Positions 41,814 through 51,370 of a DNA stretch of 64,000 nucleotides are shown piece by piece. The stretch is taken from NCBI GenBank assembly GCA_024637115.1, contig JAGXFU010000007.1:109377-173376 (forward strand). Direction: 5' to 3'. Both the position numbers and the translations under genes were made by a program. This DNA comes from Actinomycetes bacterium. Lineage in GTDB: Bacteria; Actinomycetota; Coriobacteriia; Anaerosomatales; JAGXFU01. Under the pieces are notes generated by a model that was not told the origin of the DNA, did not search any database, and saw only the letters and a program-made list of their open reading frames with translations. The first letter of the stretch is position 1, and each line of letters opens with the position of its first letter.

Positions 41814-43745
41814 ATGGGCGATCTGAATACCATTGCAATCGTTCTTGTTGTCATCCTTGTCTCGATGACAATCGCTCTGTCCGTGTTCTCACGGCGTTTC
41901 ACCCGTACAACGGCCGACTTCTACCTTGCAGGACGCAAGGTCGGCTCGTTCTCAAACGCTTCGGCGATCTCCGGTGACTATCTGTCTGCCGCATCGTTCC
42001 TTGGTGTTGCAGCTGCAGTCTACGCATCGGGTCTCGACGGCGTGTGGTACGCCGCGGGCTTTGCGGGCGGCTTCATGGTCGTTGTGTTCTTCATCGCGTC
42101 GCCTCTGCGCCGCTTTGGTGAGTACACGGTGCCTGACTTCGCGTACGGCCGCTTCGGTACGAACCGAATGCGTCTCGTATCCGTGGTTGGCGTGCTCGCG
42201 ACCTGCCTGTTCTATATGGCCCCTCAGATGTACGGCGCTGGTACGACGTGGAAGGTTCTCGTCGGTTCCGGTCTGTTCGGCATGGACGCCTACAACACCG
42301 GCGTCGTTGTCGTTGGCCTGATCATCATGCTCTATGTGGCCGTGGGCGGTATGAAGGGCACGACGCTCAACCAGATCGTACAGTTCTGGTGGCTCGCCTT
42401 CGCTATGATACTCACGCTTCTGTTCGTCACGTTTGGCGGGGTTCAGAACACCGCCAAAGGTGATTTGATGCGGTTCAACTACGCAGAGTATCTGCAGACT
42501 GAGTCCGACGGCTATCTCATGGCTCCGGGTACGCTCACCGTTGCTGAGCTCGAGGATCCTGCTGTCTACAGCCAGGTCGAGATTGCAATGACTGAGGCAA
42601 CCAAGAACAACGCCGGCGCCGCGACGCTCGAAGAAGAGATGGCCAAGATCGACGCCGCCATGGCGGCAGGCGCTCCCGATGACACGGTGAACGTCGTTGT
42701 CTTCCAGAAGAACAAGCTGCACCAGCTTAAGAACGATCTTCTCGGAACAGAAGACGCTCTGAAGTTTAACCAGCCCGGCGCTCGCTATGACGCGTTCGGC
42801 CAATTCTCCATGGTGCTCGCTCTGGTTCTGGGTACTGCGGGCCTGCCGCACATCCTCAATCGCTACTACACGAACCCTTCCGGTTCAGCGGCTCGCCGTT
42901 CAACCTTCTGGGTACTCGTATTCATCGGTGTGTTCTATATTCTGTCGCCTATGGTTGGACTCGCGGGACGATCTATGGTGCGTGCGGCTGTTGACTCCGG
43001 ACATGCCCCCGCAACGGCTGACTACGTTGGCGGCTTGCTGGTCAAGTCCGATGCGCTCATGCCGACCATCGCGCAGATCGCCGGTGGTGAGATCCTCATG
43101 GGTATCGTCGCCGCAGGTGCATTCGCAGCGATGTTCTCAACCCTCGCTGGTCTCCTGATCGCCTCGGCCTCGTCTGTTGGTCACGACGTGTACGAGAAGT
43201 ACATCAACCCGAACGCGACTGAGAAGCAGAAGGTCTTCGTTGGTAAGTCAGCGGTTGTGTTCTTCGCAATGCTGGCCATTCTCATCGGCTACCTGATTCC
43301 TGCTACCGGCCTTAACACGGCGTACCCTGCACTCATCGCTATGATGGTTACCTGGGCCTTCGCGGTCGGCGCCGGTGCGTTCGTCCCCATGCTCATGACG
43401 GGTATCTGGTGGAAGGGTACGACTGAGCGTGGTGCAATCGCCGGTATGCTCGTTGGCGGTGGCGGTTCGGTCATCATCATCTTCATGAACATGTTCAAGG
43501 CGCTCACTATCATTCCCGCGGATGCAACCGGCATTGTTGGCTTCCTCGCCGGCCTGTCATTCCCGACACTCTTCACGTTCCCGGCGGCCGTGCTTGCAAT
43601 CATCATCGTGAGCAAGCTCGACGGTCAGCTTCCCAAGAACGTGGATGAGATCTGGATGCGCATCCACGGAAACGCTCACGAGCGCTGGGAGAAGGAGCAC
43701 GGACTCGACAAGGTCAGTGGCCTCTTCGACAAGGGCACGAAGTAG
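41814..43745 (+). CDS. actP: Cation/acetate symporter of the SSS family (ActP-like)
   Basis: 643 aa, about 13 helices. SSS signatures: RTTADFYLAGRKVGSFSNASAISGDYLSAASFLG, FYMAPQMYGAGTTWKVLVGSG, GLPHILNRYY and GAFAAMFSTLAGLLIASASSVGHDVYEKY. Imports acetate with Na+ or H+. Between two helices, about residues 207-328, is a roughly 120-residue hydrophilic insert (repeats of Ala/Glu/Asp, MTEATKNNAGAATLEEEMAKID) that makes it longer than the usual about 550 aa. Transcribed with DUF485 and UspA; a structured element and a terminator follow. Confidence 0.9.
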   Translation: MGDLNTIAIVLVVILVSMTIALSVFSRRFTRTTADFYLAGRKVGSFSNASAISGDYLSAASFLGVAAAVYASGLDGVWYAAGFAGGFMVVVFFIASPLRRFGEYTVPDFAYGRFGTNRMRLVSVVGVLATCLFYMAPQMYGAGTTWKVLVGSGLFGMDAYNTGVVVVGLIIMLYVAVGGMKGTTLNQIVQFWWLAFAMILTLLFVTFGGVQNTAKGDLMRFNYAEYLQTESDGYLMAPGTLTVAELEDPAVYSQVEIAMTEATKNNAGAATLEEEMAKIDAAMAAGAPDDTVNVVVFQKNKLHQLKNDLLGTEDALKFNQPGARYDAFGQFSMVLALVLGTAGLPHILNRYYTNPSGSAARRSTFWVLVFIGVFYILSPMVGLAGRSMVRAAVDSGHAPATADYVGGLLVKSDALMPTIAQIAGGEILMGIVAAGAFAAMFSTLAGLLIASASSVGHDVYEKYINPNATEKQKVFVGKSAVVFFAMLAILIGYLIPATGLNTAYPALIAMMVTWAFAVGAGAFVPMLMTGIWWKGTTERGAIAGMLVGGGGSVIIIFMNMFKALTIIPADATGIVGFLAGLSFPTLFTFPAAVLAIIIVSKLDGQLPKNVDEIWMRIHGNAHERWEKEHGLDKVSGLFDKGTK

Positions 43746-43757
43746 CGTGTAAACGTT

Positions 43758-43841
43758 GCCTTCGGGTCCTACCCCCAGGACCTGTAGGATTCCCGGTCTC
43801 GGTCCGTACGTCCCACGGGCCGGGACCGGACCCGGAAAGGC
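43758..43841. other. Structured intergenic element (nested inverted repeats)
   Basis: An outer stem GCCTTCGGGTCC (43758-43769) with GGACCCGGAAAGGC (43828-43841; 12 bp, 2-nt bulge) encloses an inner stem GGTCTCGGTCC (43795-43805) with GGGCCGGGACC (43817-43827; 11 bp with two G-U). On the 3' side the stems abut; on the 5' side a 25-nt bulge has a possible small hairpin. GGAAAGGCG (43834-43842) can instead pair with CGCCTTTCC (43859-43867), a mutually exclusive fold. Not matched to a known RNA; it may be a 3'-UTR fold or a small RNA. Confidence 0.45.
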
Positions 43842-43878
43842 GTGGCACGTCCCGGCTGCGCCTTTCCCACATATGAAA

Positions 43879-43916
43879 GAGGGCGGCAACCCCACTCGGG
43901 TTGTCGCCCTCTTCTT
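43879..43916. terminator. Bidirectional terminator between actP and pgi
   Basis: Near-perfect arms GAGGGCGGCAACCC and GGGTTGTCGCCCTC (43898-43911, one G-T wobble), loop CACTC, followed by TTCTT on the plus strand and TCTTTC on the minus strand. Confidence 0.85.
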
Positions 43917-43930
43917 ACGCGCGCGGGGTT

Positions 43931-45574
43931 CTATCCTGCGGCGTGGGCAATCGCTCGAGCGATCGTCTCGAGCGTGATTGGATCATCTCCGGGCATGTCG
44001 AGCCGCATCGTTCTGCGACCATACCGGGCGAGCGTCACGAGATCTCCTTCGGCCTGTGCGCGATAGAGCTGGGCGAGCGAGAAGTCGCCGCCGGGAATGG
44101 CGACATTGGCGAGTTCGCGTGCGGTGAGCATGAGGAAGATGCCAGTATCGGGGCCGCCTTTGTGTAGCTGGCCCGTTGAATGCAAATAGCGTGGTCCCAT
44201 CTCAACACACACGGCGCAGCCAAGTGACGTCGACAGGCGCGTCGCCGCCTGTCTCAAGGGATCGAAGAAGCGGTCCTCGTACGGCAGATAGGCAAGCAGC
44301 GCGATGTAGTCGCCCGGCCGTACGGCGGCGACCAGCGGGGCGAGTGCGTCAGAGAGCTCCGCAGGCGCGGTGGCTCCCGAAAGGCCGCCGGCATACGTTG
44401 GCCAGATTCCGTCCAGATCGGCGAGCGCAGGAGGCACAGTCTCGCGACCTTCGAGCACTGCGGTCGTGATCGCTTTGGCCTCGGAGACATTCGGCTCATC
44501 GAACGGATTGATGCCCAGGAGATGTCCTAGAAGCGCGATGGCATACTCCCAGCGCACAAACTCCGCTCCGATCTCAATGGGATCGTCGAGTGAATACTCG
44601 ATGAGGGGGTGCATCTCGCCCACAGACAGGGCGAAATCGGCGAGAGCTGTGTCTGAGGTCTCACGCAGCACCACAACCGCGCGATCGGTGCCATAAGCCG
44701 TAGGAGTGCTGGAGGAGTACTCAACGACCGGTATGACTCCGATTCCATTCTTGCCAGTGGATTCGGCCACGAGTTGTTCCACCCACAGGCCAAAAGACCT
44801 GAAGCGAGGGGAAGTCACGAGTGTGAGCTTGTCGGCTCCGGCGTCGTACGCATCAGCGATCCAGGCTGCCAGTCGTGCTCCGGGATTCTCTCCCGACGGA
44901 GCCTGACACGCGCGCTGCATTGCTTCGGCGTGGTCGAGAAGCGTATCGAGGTCAACACCAATGAGAGCTGCAGGGGTGAGTCCGAACACGCTGAGTGCAG
45001 AGAACCGACCTCCGACCGTTGGCGGAGAAGAGAGTGCAACTCGCATTACTTCCTTCTGGCGCATCTTCTCGAGGGGAGTTCCTGGGTCGGTGATCGCGAT
45101 GAAGTGCTGTCCTGCCTTGGGGCGCTCGAAGCATTCTTCCATCCAGGCACGGAAGATCGCGTAGAGAGACAGCGGCTCTATCGTCGAGCCGGACTTGCTG
45201 GAGACGAGAAAGTACGTTCCTGCCTGGTCGAGGCTCTCAAGCAGCGTAGTGGTCATGTGGGGCGATGTGGAATCGAGCACGTGGAGCGCGGGGCTGCCGG
45301 GTGCCGACCCCAGCACCTCGGAGAGCACCACCGCTGTGAGAGAGGAACCTCCCATACCCAGGAGCACGATGTCAGTCGCGCCTTCGTCGCGTAGCGCCCG
45401 TGCAAGATTGGTGACAAGTGCCACGCGACCTCGCGCCTTGGTCGCCAGATCGGTCCAGCCAAGACGCTGCAGGATCTTCTGTCGCTGGTCGACATCGTTT
45501 GAAAAGAGCAGCGGATCTCGATCGGTAAGACGCTTGACCGCTTCTGATTCGGCTAGTCGCGCGAGTGCGTTCAT
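43931..45574 (-). CDS. pgi: Glucose-6-phosphate isomerase
   Basis: 547 aa from ATG 45574, which has GAGGAGGC 8 nt upstream; an upstream in-frame ATG adds 15 unlikely residues. Interconverts glucose-6-P and fructose-6-P. SIS-type fold: LLGMGGSSLTAVVLSEVLG, FLVSSKSGSTIEPLSLYAIF, GVIPVVEYSSS, GINPFDEPNVSEAKAIT. This resembles the PGI part of actinobacterial transaldolase-PGI enzymes more than E. coli Pgi; no transaldolase domain is fused here. Confidence 0.9.
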   Translation of the reverse strand: MNALARLAESEAVKRLTDRDPLLFSNDVDQRQKILQRLGWTDLATKARGRVALVTNLARALRDEGATDIVLLGMGGSSLTAVVLSEVLGSAPGSPALHVLDSTSPHMTTTLLESLDQAGTYFLVSSKSGSTIEPLSLYAIFRAWMEECFERPKAGQHFIAITDPGTPLEKMRQKEVMRVALSSPPTVGGRFSALSVFGLTPAALIGVDLDTLLDHAEAMQRACQAPSGENPGARLAAWIADAYDAGADKLTLVTSPRFRSFGLWVEQLVAESTGKNGIGVIPVVEYSSSTPTAYGTDRAVVVLRETSDTALADFALSVGEMHPLIEYSLDDPIEIGAEFVRWEYAIALLGHLLGINPFDEPNVSEAKAITTAVLEGRETVPPALADLDGIWPTYAGGLSGATAPAELSDALAPLVAAVRPGDYIALLAYLPYEDRFFDPLRQAATRLSTSLGCAVCVEMGPRYLHSTGQLHKGGPDTGIFLMLTARELANVAIPGGDFSLAQLYRAQAEGDLVTLARYGRRTMRLDMPGDDPITLETIARAIAHAAG

Positions 45575-45642
45575 GGGCGTTTTGCCTCCTCTGACTACAG
45601 GATGATCTTGTTTCGCCATGTCTGAAGTATCTTCCCGTGTGT

Positions 45643-46566
45643 CTACGTATCTGTCGTGACGTCCGGTGCTTGAATCAAGAGAGGCGGGCCCTCGACCGAT
45701 GCACCCGCACGTGTCCGAGCTACCATCGTACCGCCAACGAGAACCGCAAGCCCTCCAACGATAGTCGTGGCGCTCACAGGTTCTCCAAGGAACGCAGCGG
45801 CAAAGATCACGGCGCTTACCGGCTCGGCATACGTAACGATCGCCACATGGTCCGCCCGCGCGATCCTAAGAGCCGACAAGAACAAGAAGCCGGTCACAGC
45901 TGTGTGGACGATGCCGAGCGTGGCCAACGCGCCGAACTCAGTCGCTCCTTGAGGCCCCGACAGCAGGAGTACGGCTGGAAGGAGCAAGATGGTGGCCGTC
46001 CCGTACTCAACGCTCATATACGCAATGGGATCGACCTTGGCAATGAGCCGCTTCGCGTTCACCACGAGTAGTGCGTATGTGATCGCCGAGGAGAATGCGA
46101 GCAGTGCTCCCAGCCCCGCTGTTCCGCTCAGGTGTACTCCGTCCGGTCCAACGATCAATGCCGTGCCGCCGAGTGCGAGCATGAGCGGAACGATGATGCC
46201 GCGATCGAATGATGTTCGGTTGACCAGAGGGCCGAGTGCGGCAACAAACACAGGACCGCAATAGGCGAGCAAGACTGCCACGGAGACCTCGACGAGCGTG
46301 ATGGCAGTGAAGAACAGGACCCAGTTCAGTGTCAGGAGCGCCCCCATCACAATGAGCGCACCGAGCGTCCTGCGCGGAATCGAGCGCAGGGTGGCGAGTC
46401 GGCCCGAGATCAGCCCGTAAGTGATGAGGACCGTGCCTGCGAAGAAGACGCGATAGAACACGATAACCGCAGGATGCGCCGAGGTGGCGCGCACCAGCAA
46501 AGGGATCGAGCCCCAGATCATGGCCGCTATGAGAACCTTGAGCAGGCCCGAACGTTCAGAGGACAT
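45643..46566 (-). CDS. EamA/DMT-family transporter
   Basis: 307 aa, ten helices in two EamA repeats: AAMIWGSIPLLVRATSAHPAVIVFYRVFFAG at the N-terminus and TAVTGFLFLSALRIARADHVAIVTYAEPVSAVIFAAAFLGEPV in the second repeat. Substrate unknown. It starts 17 bp after hypE stops, so it may share the nickel/hyp transcript and could move a small metabolite related to it, though this is only positional. Confidence 0.85.
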   Translation of the reverse strand: MSSERSGLLKVLIAAMIWGSIPLLVRATSAHPAVIVFYRVFFAGTVLITYGLISGRLATLRSIPRRTLGALIVMGALLTLNWVLFFTAITLVEVSVAVLLAYCGPVFVAALGPLVNRTSFDRGIIVPLMLALGGTALIVGPDGVHLSGTAGLGALLAFSSAITYALLVVNAKRLIAKVDPIAYMSVEYGTATILLLPAVLLLSGPQGATEFGALATLGIVHTAVTGFLFLSALRIARADHVAIVTYAEPVSAVIFAAAFLGEPVSATTIVGGLAVLVGGTMVARTRAGASVEGPPLLIQAPDVTTDT

Positions 46567-46583
46567 GGCGCTGTGGCTGTCCG

Positions 46584-47594
46584 TCAGCAGATCCTCGGAA
46601 GTTGCTCACCAACAAGCATGTCCATGATTCGCTTGGAGCCAAAGCTTGTGTGCACGTAGACCTTGCCCGCGGGAGAATCGACGACTTCACCAACGATTGC
46701 CGCATCTTCGCCATATGGTGCCGTTCGCATCGCTTCAAGTGCAGCATCTGCCTGATCGGCGGGTACGATGGCGACCATCTTGCCTTCGTTGGCGACCTGG
46801 AACACATCGTAGCCGAGCATCTCGCTCGCTCCACGAACCTGATCGTGCACGGGCACGTCGTTCTCCTCGATCACGATCGAGGTCCCCGACGCTCCCGCAA
46901 GCTCGTTGAGGGTCGAGGCAAGACCACCGCGCGTGGGATCCCGGAAGCAGCGCACGTCGGGTGCCGCCGCGACAATCGCAGCGATCATGTGGTTGAGAGG
47001 TGCCGCGTCGGTCTCGATATCGGTTTCGAACGAGAGTCCTTCGCGTGTTGAGATCACAGCGATACCGTGGTCGCCCAGCGTGCCGGAAAGCAGTACTTTG
47101 TCGCCGGGTTTGCAGTGTGCCGAGGAAAGACTGAGGCCATCAGGCACCACGCCGATCCCGGCGGTGTTGATGTAGCAGCCGTCGCCGTGGCCCTTCTCAA
47201 CGACCTTGGTGTCGCCGGTGATGATGCGCACACCGGCCTCTGCTGCGGATTCACGCATCGAGACGAGTATCTTGCGCAGGTCCTCGACGGAAAAGCCCTC
47301 TTCGAGGATGAAGCCTACTGAGAGATACATGGGTACAGCGCCCGACGTGGCCACATCATTGACGGTCCCGCAGATCGCGAGTCGGCCGATATCGCCACCC
47401 GGGAAGAACAGGGGATTCACTACGTAGGTATCGGTCGACATCGCGACACGCCCCGGGGGCATGTCGACTGCCGCGGCATCGTCACCGCGAGAGAGGATGT
47501 CATCATCAAACCCGTTCATGAATACGTCCTCGATCAGCTCGCGCATCATCGTGCCGCCGCTGCCGTGGGCGAGAAGGATACGGTCCTGGCGCAT
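46584..47594 (-). CDS. hypE: Hydrogenase maturation protein HypE
   Basis: 336 aa. AIR-synthase-like ATPase that dehydrates the carbamoylated C-terminal cysteine to thiocyanate, supplying CN ligands for the [NiFe] centre. LLAHGSGGTMMRELI at the start, FDDDILSRGDDAAAVDM, GDTKVVEKGHGDGCYINTAGIG, and the required C-terminal cysteine in LPRIC. ATG 47594 lies 2 nt after the hypD stop. Confidence 0.96.
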   Translation of the reverse strand: MRQDRILLAHGSGGTMMRELIEDVFMNGFDDDILSRGDDAAAVDMPPGRVAMSTDTYVVNPLFFPGGDIGRLAICGTVNDVATSGAVPMYLSVGFILEEGFSVEDLRKILVSMRESAAEAGVRIITGDTKVVEKGHGDGCYINTAGIGVVPDGLSLSSAHCKPGDKVLLSGTLGDHGIAVISTREGLSFETDIETDAAPLNHMIAAIVAAAPDVRCFRDPTRGGLASTLNELAGASGTSIVIEENDVPVHDQVRGASEMLGYDVFQVANEGKMVAIVPADQADAALEAMRTAPYGEDAAIVGEVVDSPAGKVYVHTSFGSKRIMDMLVGEQLPRIC

Positions 47595-47596
47595 GG

Positions 47597-48691
47597 TCAC
47601 GTGGCCTTTCCGTAGTCGGTATATCGGTAGTATGCAGCGCACGAGCCCTCAGAGGAGACCATGCACGGGCCGATCGGGTGCTCAGGAGTACAGCTCTTTG
47701 CAAAGAGCCTGCATTCGAACGGAAGCGTTACGCCACGAAGGACCTCGCCGCACTGACACCCCTTGATCTCTTTGGGCTCGGGCGGAGTCACCGGGATGCG
47801 CTTCATAGCATCGAATTCGGCGTAGGCATCACGAATCGCGAGCCCCGTACCGGGAATGACGCCGATGCCTCTCCACTCTGCATCAACGGGTTCAAAGACC
47901 TCAGCGATCTTTGCAATCGCTGTTGGGTTGCCTTCTGGCGGCACGACTCGAGTGTATGCGATCTCGATATCCGCGCGGCCCTCGGCTACCTGCTTGGCGA
48001 GCATATAGACGCCCTGAAGGACGTCGATCGGCTCGAAGCCGGTGATCACGCTTGGAACACCGTACTCCTCGGCTAGGAAGCGGTAGGGCTCAAGGCCGAT
48101 GATGACGGAGACATGGCCGGGCAGGATGAATCCACCCACGGCCACGTCGGGATCGTTCACGAGTGCCCCGAGCGCAGCGGGAACTGTCTTGTGCGCAGAG
48201 AACACTGAGAAGTTCGTGAGCTTGCGTCGGGCAGCCTGTTCGATTGCCGCTGCGATGATCGGCACGGTGGTTTCAAAGCCAACACCGATGAATACGACCT
48301 GGCTCTCGGGGTTCTTCTCAGCGAGGTCCAGCGCGTCGAGAGGGGAGTAGACGATGCGCACGTCGCGCCCGTCTGCCTTCTCCTGGGAGAGCGATGAGTA
48401 TGAGCCCGGAACCTTCATCATGTCGCCAAACGTGGTGACGATGACGCCGGGCTGGCGTGCGAACTCGATTGCCGTGTCGATGTCGGTGTTGCCGGTGACA
48501 CAGACGGGGCAACCGGGGCCCGAGAGCAGTGTGATCGTCTCGGGCATGACATCGCGCAGGCCGTTGCGGGCAATGGCGACGGTATGCGTACCACAGACCT
48601 CCATGAACTTCACGGGCTCTGTGGCCGTTGCGTGGATTCTGTCAATCAGCGTTCGGGCGATGGCCGGGTCCCGGAACCCGCTGAGGTCCAC
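47597..48691 (-). CDS. hypD: Hydrogenase maturation protein HypD
   Basis: 364 aa. Scaffold protein with a [4Fe-4S] cluster on which the Fe(CN)2CO unit is assembled with HypC. Conserved: FMEVCGTHTVAI, GPGCPVC, GFETTVPIIAAAI, and the C-terminal CQCGEVLRG, ECRLFAKSCTPEHPIGPCMVSSEGSCAAYYRY cysteine set. Starts 2 nt after hypC. Confidence 0.97.
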   Translation of the reverse strand: MDLSGFRDPAIARTLIDRIHATATEPVKFMEVCGTHTVAIARNGLRDVMPETITLLSGPGCPVCVTGNTDIDTAIEFARQPGVIVTTFGDMMKVPGSYSSLSQEKADGRDVRIVYSPLDALDLAEKNPESQVVFIGVGFETTVPIIAAAIEQAARRKLTNFSVFSAHKTVPAALGALVNDPDVAVGGFILPGHVSVIIGLEPYRFLAEEYGVPSVITGFEPIDVLQGVYMLAKQVAEGRADIEIAYTRVVPPEGNPTAIAKIAEVFEPVDAEWRGIGVIPGTGLAIRDAYAEFDAMKRIPVTPPEPKEIKGCQCGEVLRGVTLPFECRLFAKSCTPEHPIGPCMVSSEGSCAAYYRYTDYGKAT

Positions 48692-48693
48692 GG

Positions 48694-48945
48694 CTATGCG
48701 CCTTGGGCGAGACCAAGCTCGCTGTCGTCGATCATAGCCATGTCTTTCAGAAGCTGCAGGGTCTCTTTGGCATAGGCTTCGTCAACGACCTGGATAGCAA
48801 AGCCAGCGTGAACGAGAACCCAATCGTCGACCTTTGACTCAGGAACCAGGTCGAGACTCACGTGGCGCGATACGCCCATGATGTCGACCTCGGCCATATT
48901 GTTCTCGCCAATGACTTTCACTCGTGCCGGGATTGCGAGACACAT
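48694..48945 (-). CDS. hypC: Hydrogenase maturation chaperone HypC
   Basis: 83 aa with the required N-terminal MCLAIPARV (Cys2) and GVSRHVSLDLVPE. Delivers the Fe(CN)2CO group from HypD to the large subunit. The upstream MHS codons (ATG 48954) are not used because Cys2 must follow the initiator Met. Confidence 0.96.
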   Translation of the reverse strand: MCLAIPARVKVIGENNMAEVDIMGVSRHVSLDLVPESKVDDWVLVHAGFAIQVVDEAYAKETLQLLKDMAMIDDSELGLAQGA

Positions 48946-48993
48946 ACTATGCACGACCTCCTTTGTGCGAGGTAGCTGACCGGGACTGGCCGG

Positions 48994-51357
48994 TCACACC
49001 TCTTTCCTGTTCGACCACGCAATGACCGCCTGACCGAAGGAGACGGCTCCATCGTTCATTGGCAATCTCACGTGGGTGAGTGGCTCAAGTCCTTCGGCGC
49101 GCAGTTCACGCATGGCCCCGCCGAGAACAATGCGATTCATGAAGACACCGCCGGCAAGGGCGACCTTTCGCGTGCCTGCGCGAGAAGCCGCAATTGAGCT
49201 GACCTCGACTATAGCGCGGATTAGTGCTCGATGGAAGCGCATCGCAATTACCCCTATGGGTATTTCATCTGCGAATTCATCCAGAATCATCCTAATGACG
49301 GGCTCAGGATCGATCACTTTGCACGAACCGTCGTGAGAAGTCACGATGTTGAACTCGTATGCACCTTGTGCCGAGGAGTCGCAGACAGCCTCGAGTTCGA
49401 TTGCGGCCTGACCCTCGTAGCGCGCATCGTCGCGTACCCCGATCATGGCGGCGACGGCGTCAAAGAGGCGTCCGACAGATGAGGTGAGCGGAGAATTGAT
49501 GCCCTGGTCCACCATCTGCAGGAGGAGTCTTTCCTCGTTGTCGGCAAGACGCGAGCGGAGCGGTTGCGCCCCCCGATGGCCGAGTAGCCCCAGAGTGTGC
49601 AGCGTGCTCACCGCCATGCGAGCCGGGCGCCTGATCGCTGCCATGCCACCAGGCAGCGGAATCTGCCTGAGGTGCCCGACGCGTTCAAAACCGCTCCAGT
49701 CGCAGATGAGCACCTCACCGCCCCAGAGCGTTCCGTCACCACCGTAACCCGTGCCGTCGAACGAGATGCCTACAACCGGAGCAGAGACTCCATGCTCTGC
49801 GGTCACGCTCACAATGTGCGCATGATGATGCTGTACTCCGACCTTGGGCAGATCCAGCCCCATAGCGAACTTTGTTGACAGGTACTCGGGATGGAGGTCG
49901 TATGCAACGATCTTCGGGTCGATTCTGAAGAGGCGTTTGTAGAGCTCGATCGTCTGTTCGTAGTGCTCAAGCGTCTCGGCGTTCTCCATGTCTCCGATGT
50001 GCTGGGAGACAAACGCGTATTCACCTGTGATGAGCGTGAACGTATTCTTCTGCTCAGGCCCGGTCGCAAGCACATCGATGTCACTTTCGAACGGGAGACG
50101 GATCGGGTAGGGTGCGTAGCCGCGCGCACGCCGTACCGGTTCAACAAGGCCATCGACAACGCGCACTACGCTGTCGTCATAGCGTGAATAGATGTCGCGG
50201 TCATGCAGCAGGAATGCATCGGCGATGTCGCCGAGTCGATCGAGGGCCTCGGTATTCCCTGTTGCGATCGGTTCCTCGGAGAGGTTACCCGACGTCATCA
50301 CGAGAGGGCGGCCCACTCCATCCAGCAGAAGGTGATGCAGTGGCGTGTAGGGGAGCATGACACCCATCTCGCGCAGTCCACCCGCAACGCCCGGCGCGAT
50401 GTTGCCAGCCGTATCATCACGCAGGCGCAGCAGCACGATTGGTCGGACTGCGCCGGTCAGCAACTCGGCTTCGCGCTCGTTGACGTGACAGAATGCGCGC
50501 ACATCATCAAGAGAACTCACCATGATGGCAAGTGGCTTTCCCCGACGGTGTTTACGCTCGCGGAGCCGTGTGACCGCCTCCTCGCTTGTCGCATCACAGG
50601 CTACATGGAAACCGCCGAGGCCCTTGATGGCGAGGATCCCGCCTTCTTGAAGCACGGTGGCCGCGGCGGCGAGGATCGCGTCGGAGCGAACTCGCTCGGT
50701 GTCGCGATCGCGGTGTGGGCGCGGAGCCACATCGCTCGCAGGCGTCCAGACGGCGTTGCCGGGCAGACCGCGATCGCCACCGTTCGGCTCGTTGAAGTAC
50801 AAGCGGGGACCGCACACGAAGCACGCATCAGGCTGGGCGTGGAATCGCCGATCTGTTGGATCGCCATACTCCGCGCTGCATTCAGGACACATCGGGAAGT
50901 CGCGCATCGTGGTCATGGGACGGTCGTAGGGAATGTCCTCGATGATTGTGAATCGCGGGCCGCAGTTGGTGCAGTTGATGAACGGATAGTGCCCTCGACG
51001 GTCGGCTGAGGAGAACAGCTCAGTCGAGCATTGCTCGCAGGTGGCGATGTCAGGAGAGACGAGCGTCATCGCTCCTTCGATTGCCGTGGATTCGCGTATC
51101 TCGAATCCTTCGAATCCCTCGGGGTCGACCTCCTCGGCGTGCACGTGTTCTACGACCGCCATGGGCGGTGCGTCGTCACGAATCCGGCGCGTGAAATCGT
51201 TGACGACCTCGTCATCGCCTTCGACCACGCAGAACACCCCTTCCGAGGAGTTCAGCACCCAGCCGTCGAGCCCGAGCTCACGAGCGAGGTTGTACACAAA
51301 CGGCCGGAAACCGACGCCCTGGACGATGCCGGTCACATGGAGGGAGACAGCCGTCAC
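48994..51357 (-). CDS. hypF: Carbamoyltransferase HypF
   Basis: 787 aa. Domains: N-terminal acylphosphatase (VSLHVTGIVQGVGFRPFVYNLA, 1-90), two zinc fingers (CEQC...CTNC, CPEC...CFVC; about 108-185), YrdC-like (about 205-400) with GLGGFHVACDA, and C-terminal Kae1-like with HHHAHIVS and DGTGYGGDGTLWGGE. Makes carbamoyl-AMP from carbamoyl phosphate and moves it to HypE. 48 bp before hypC. Confidence 0.97.
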   Translation of the reverse strand: MTAVSLHVTGIVQGVGFRPFVYNLARELGLDGWVLNSSEGVFCVVEGDDEVVNDFTRRIRDDAPPMAVVEHVHAEEVDPEGFEGFEIRESTAIEGAMTLVSPDIATCEQCSTELFSSADRRGHYPFINCTNCGPRFTIIEDIPYDRPMTTMRDFPMCPECSAEYGDPTDRRFHAQPDACFVCGPRLYFNEPNGGDRGLPGNAVWTPASDVAPRPHRDRDTERVRSDAILAAAATVLQEGGILAIKGLGGFHVACDATSEEAVTRLRERKHRRGKPLAIMVSSLDDVRAFCHVNEREAELLTGAVRPIVLLRLRDDTAGNIAPGVAGGLREMGVMLPYTPLHHLLLDGVGRPLVMTSGNLSEEPIATGNTEALDRLGDIADAFLLHDRDIYSRYDDSVVRVVDGLVEPVRRARGYAPYPIRLPFESDIDVLATGPEQKNTFTLITGEYAFVSQHIGDMENAETLEHYEQTIELYKRLFRIDPKIVAYDLHPEYLSTKFAMGLDLPKVGVQHHHAHIVSVTAEHGVSAPVVGISFDGTGYGGDGTLWGGEVLICDWSGFERVGHLRQIPLPGGMAAIRRPARMAVSTLHTLGLLGHRGAQPLRSRLADNEERLLLQMVDQGINSPLTSSVGRLFDAVAAMIGVRDDARYEGQAAIELEAVCDSSAQGAYEFNIVTSHDGSCKVIDPEPVIRMILDEFADEIPIGVIAMRFHRALIRAIVEVSSIAASRAGTRKVALAGGVFMNRIVLGGAMRELRAEGLEPLTHVRLPMNDGAVSFGQAVIAWSNRKEV

Positions 51358-51370
51358 GTGGGCCGCCCCG

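Noticed and set aside
41952..42851. 299-aa open frame on the minus strand
   Set aside because: Antisense to actP; Cys/Arg/His-rich composition typical of reverse-frame artefacts.
46584..47594. selD (selenophosphate synthetase), which is related to HypE
   Set aside because: The C-terminal Cys, GHGDG segment and hypC/hypD neighbours make this HypE; it lacks the N-terminal (C/U)-G-C-K motif of SelD.
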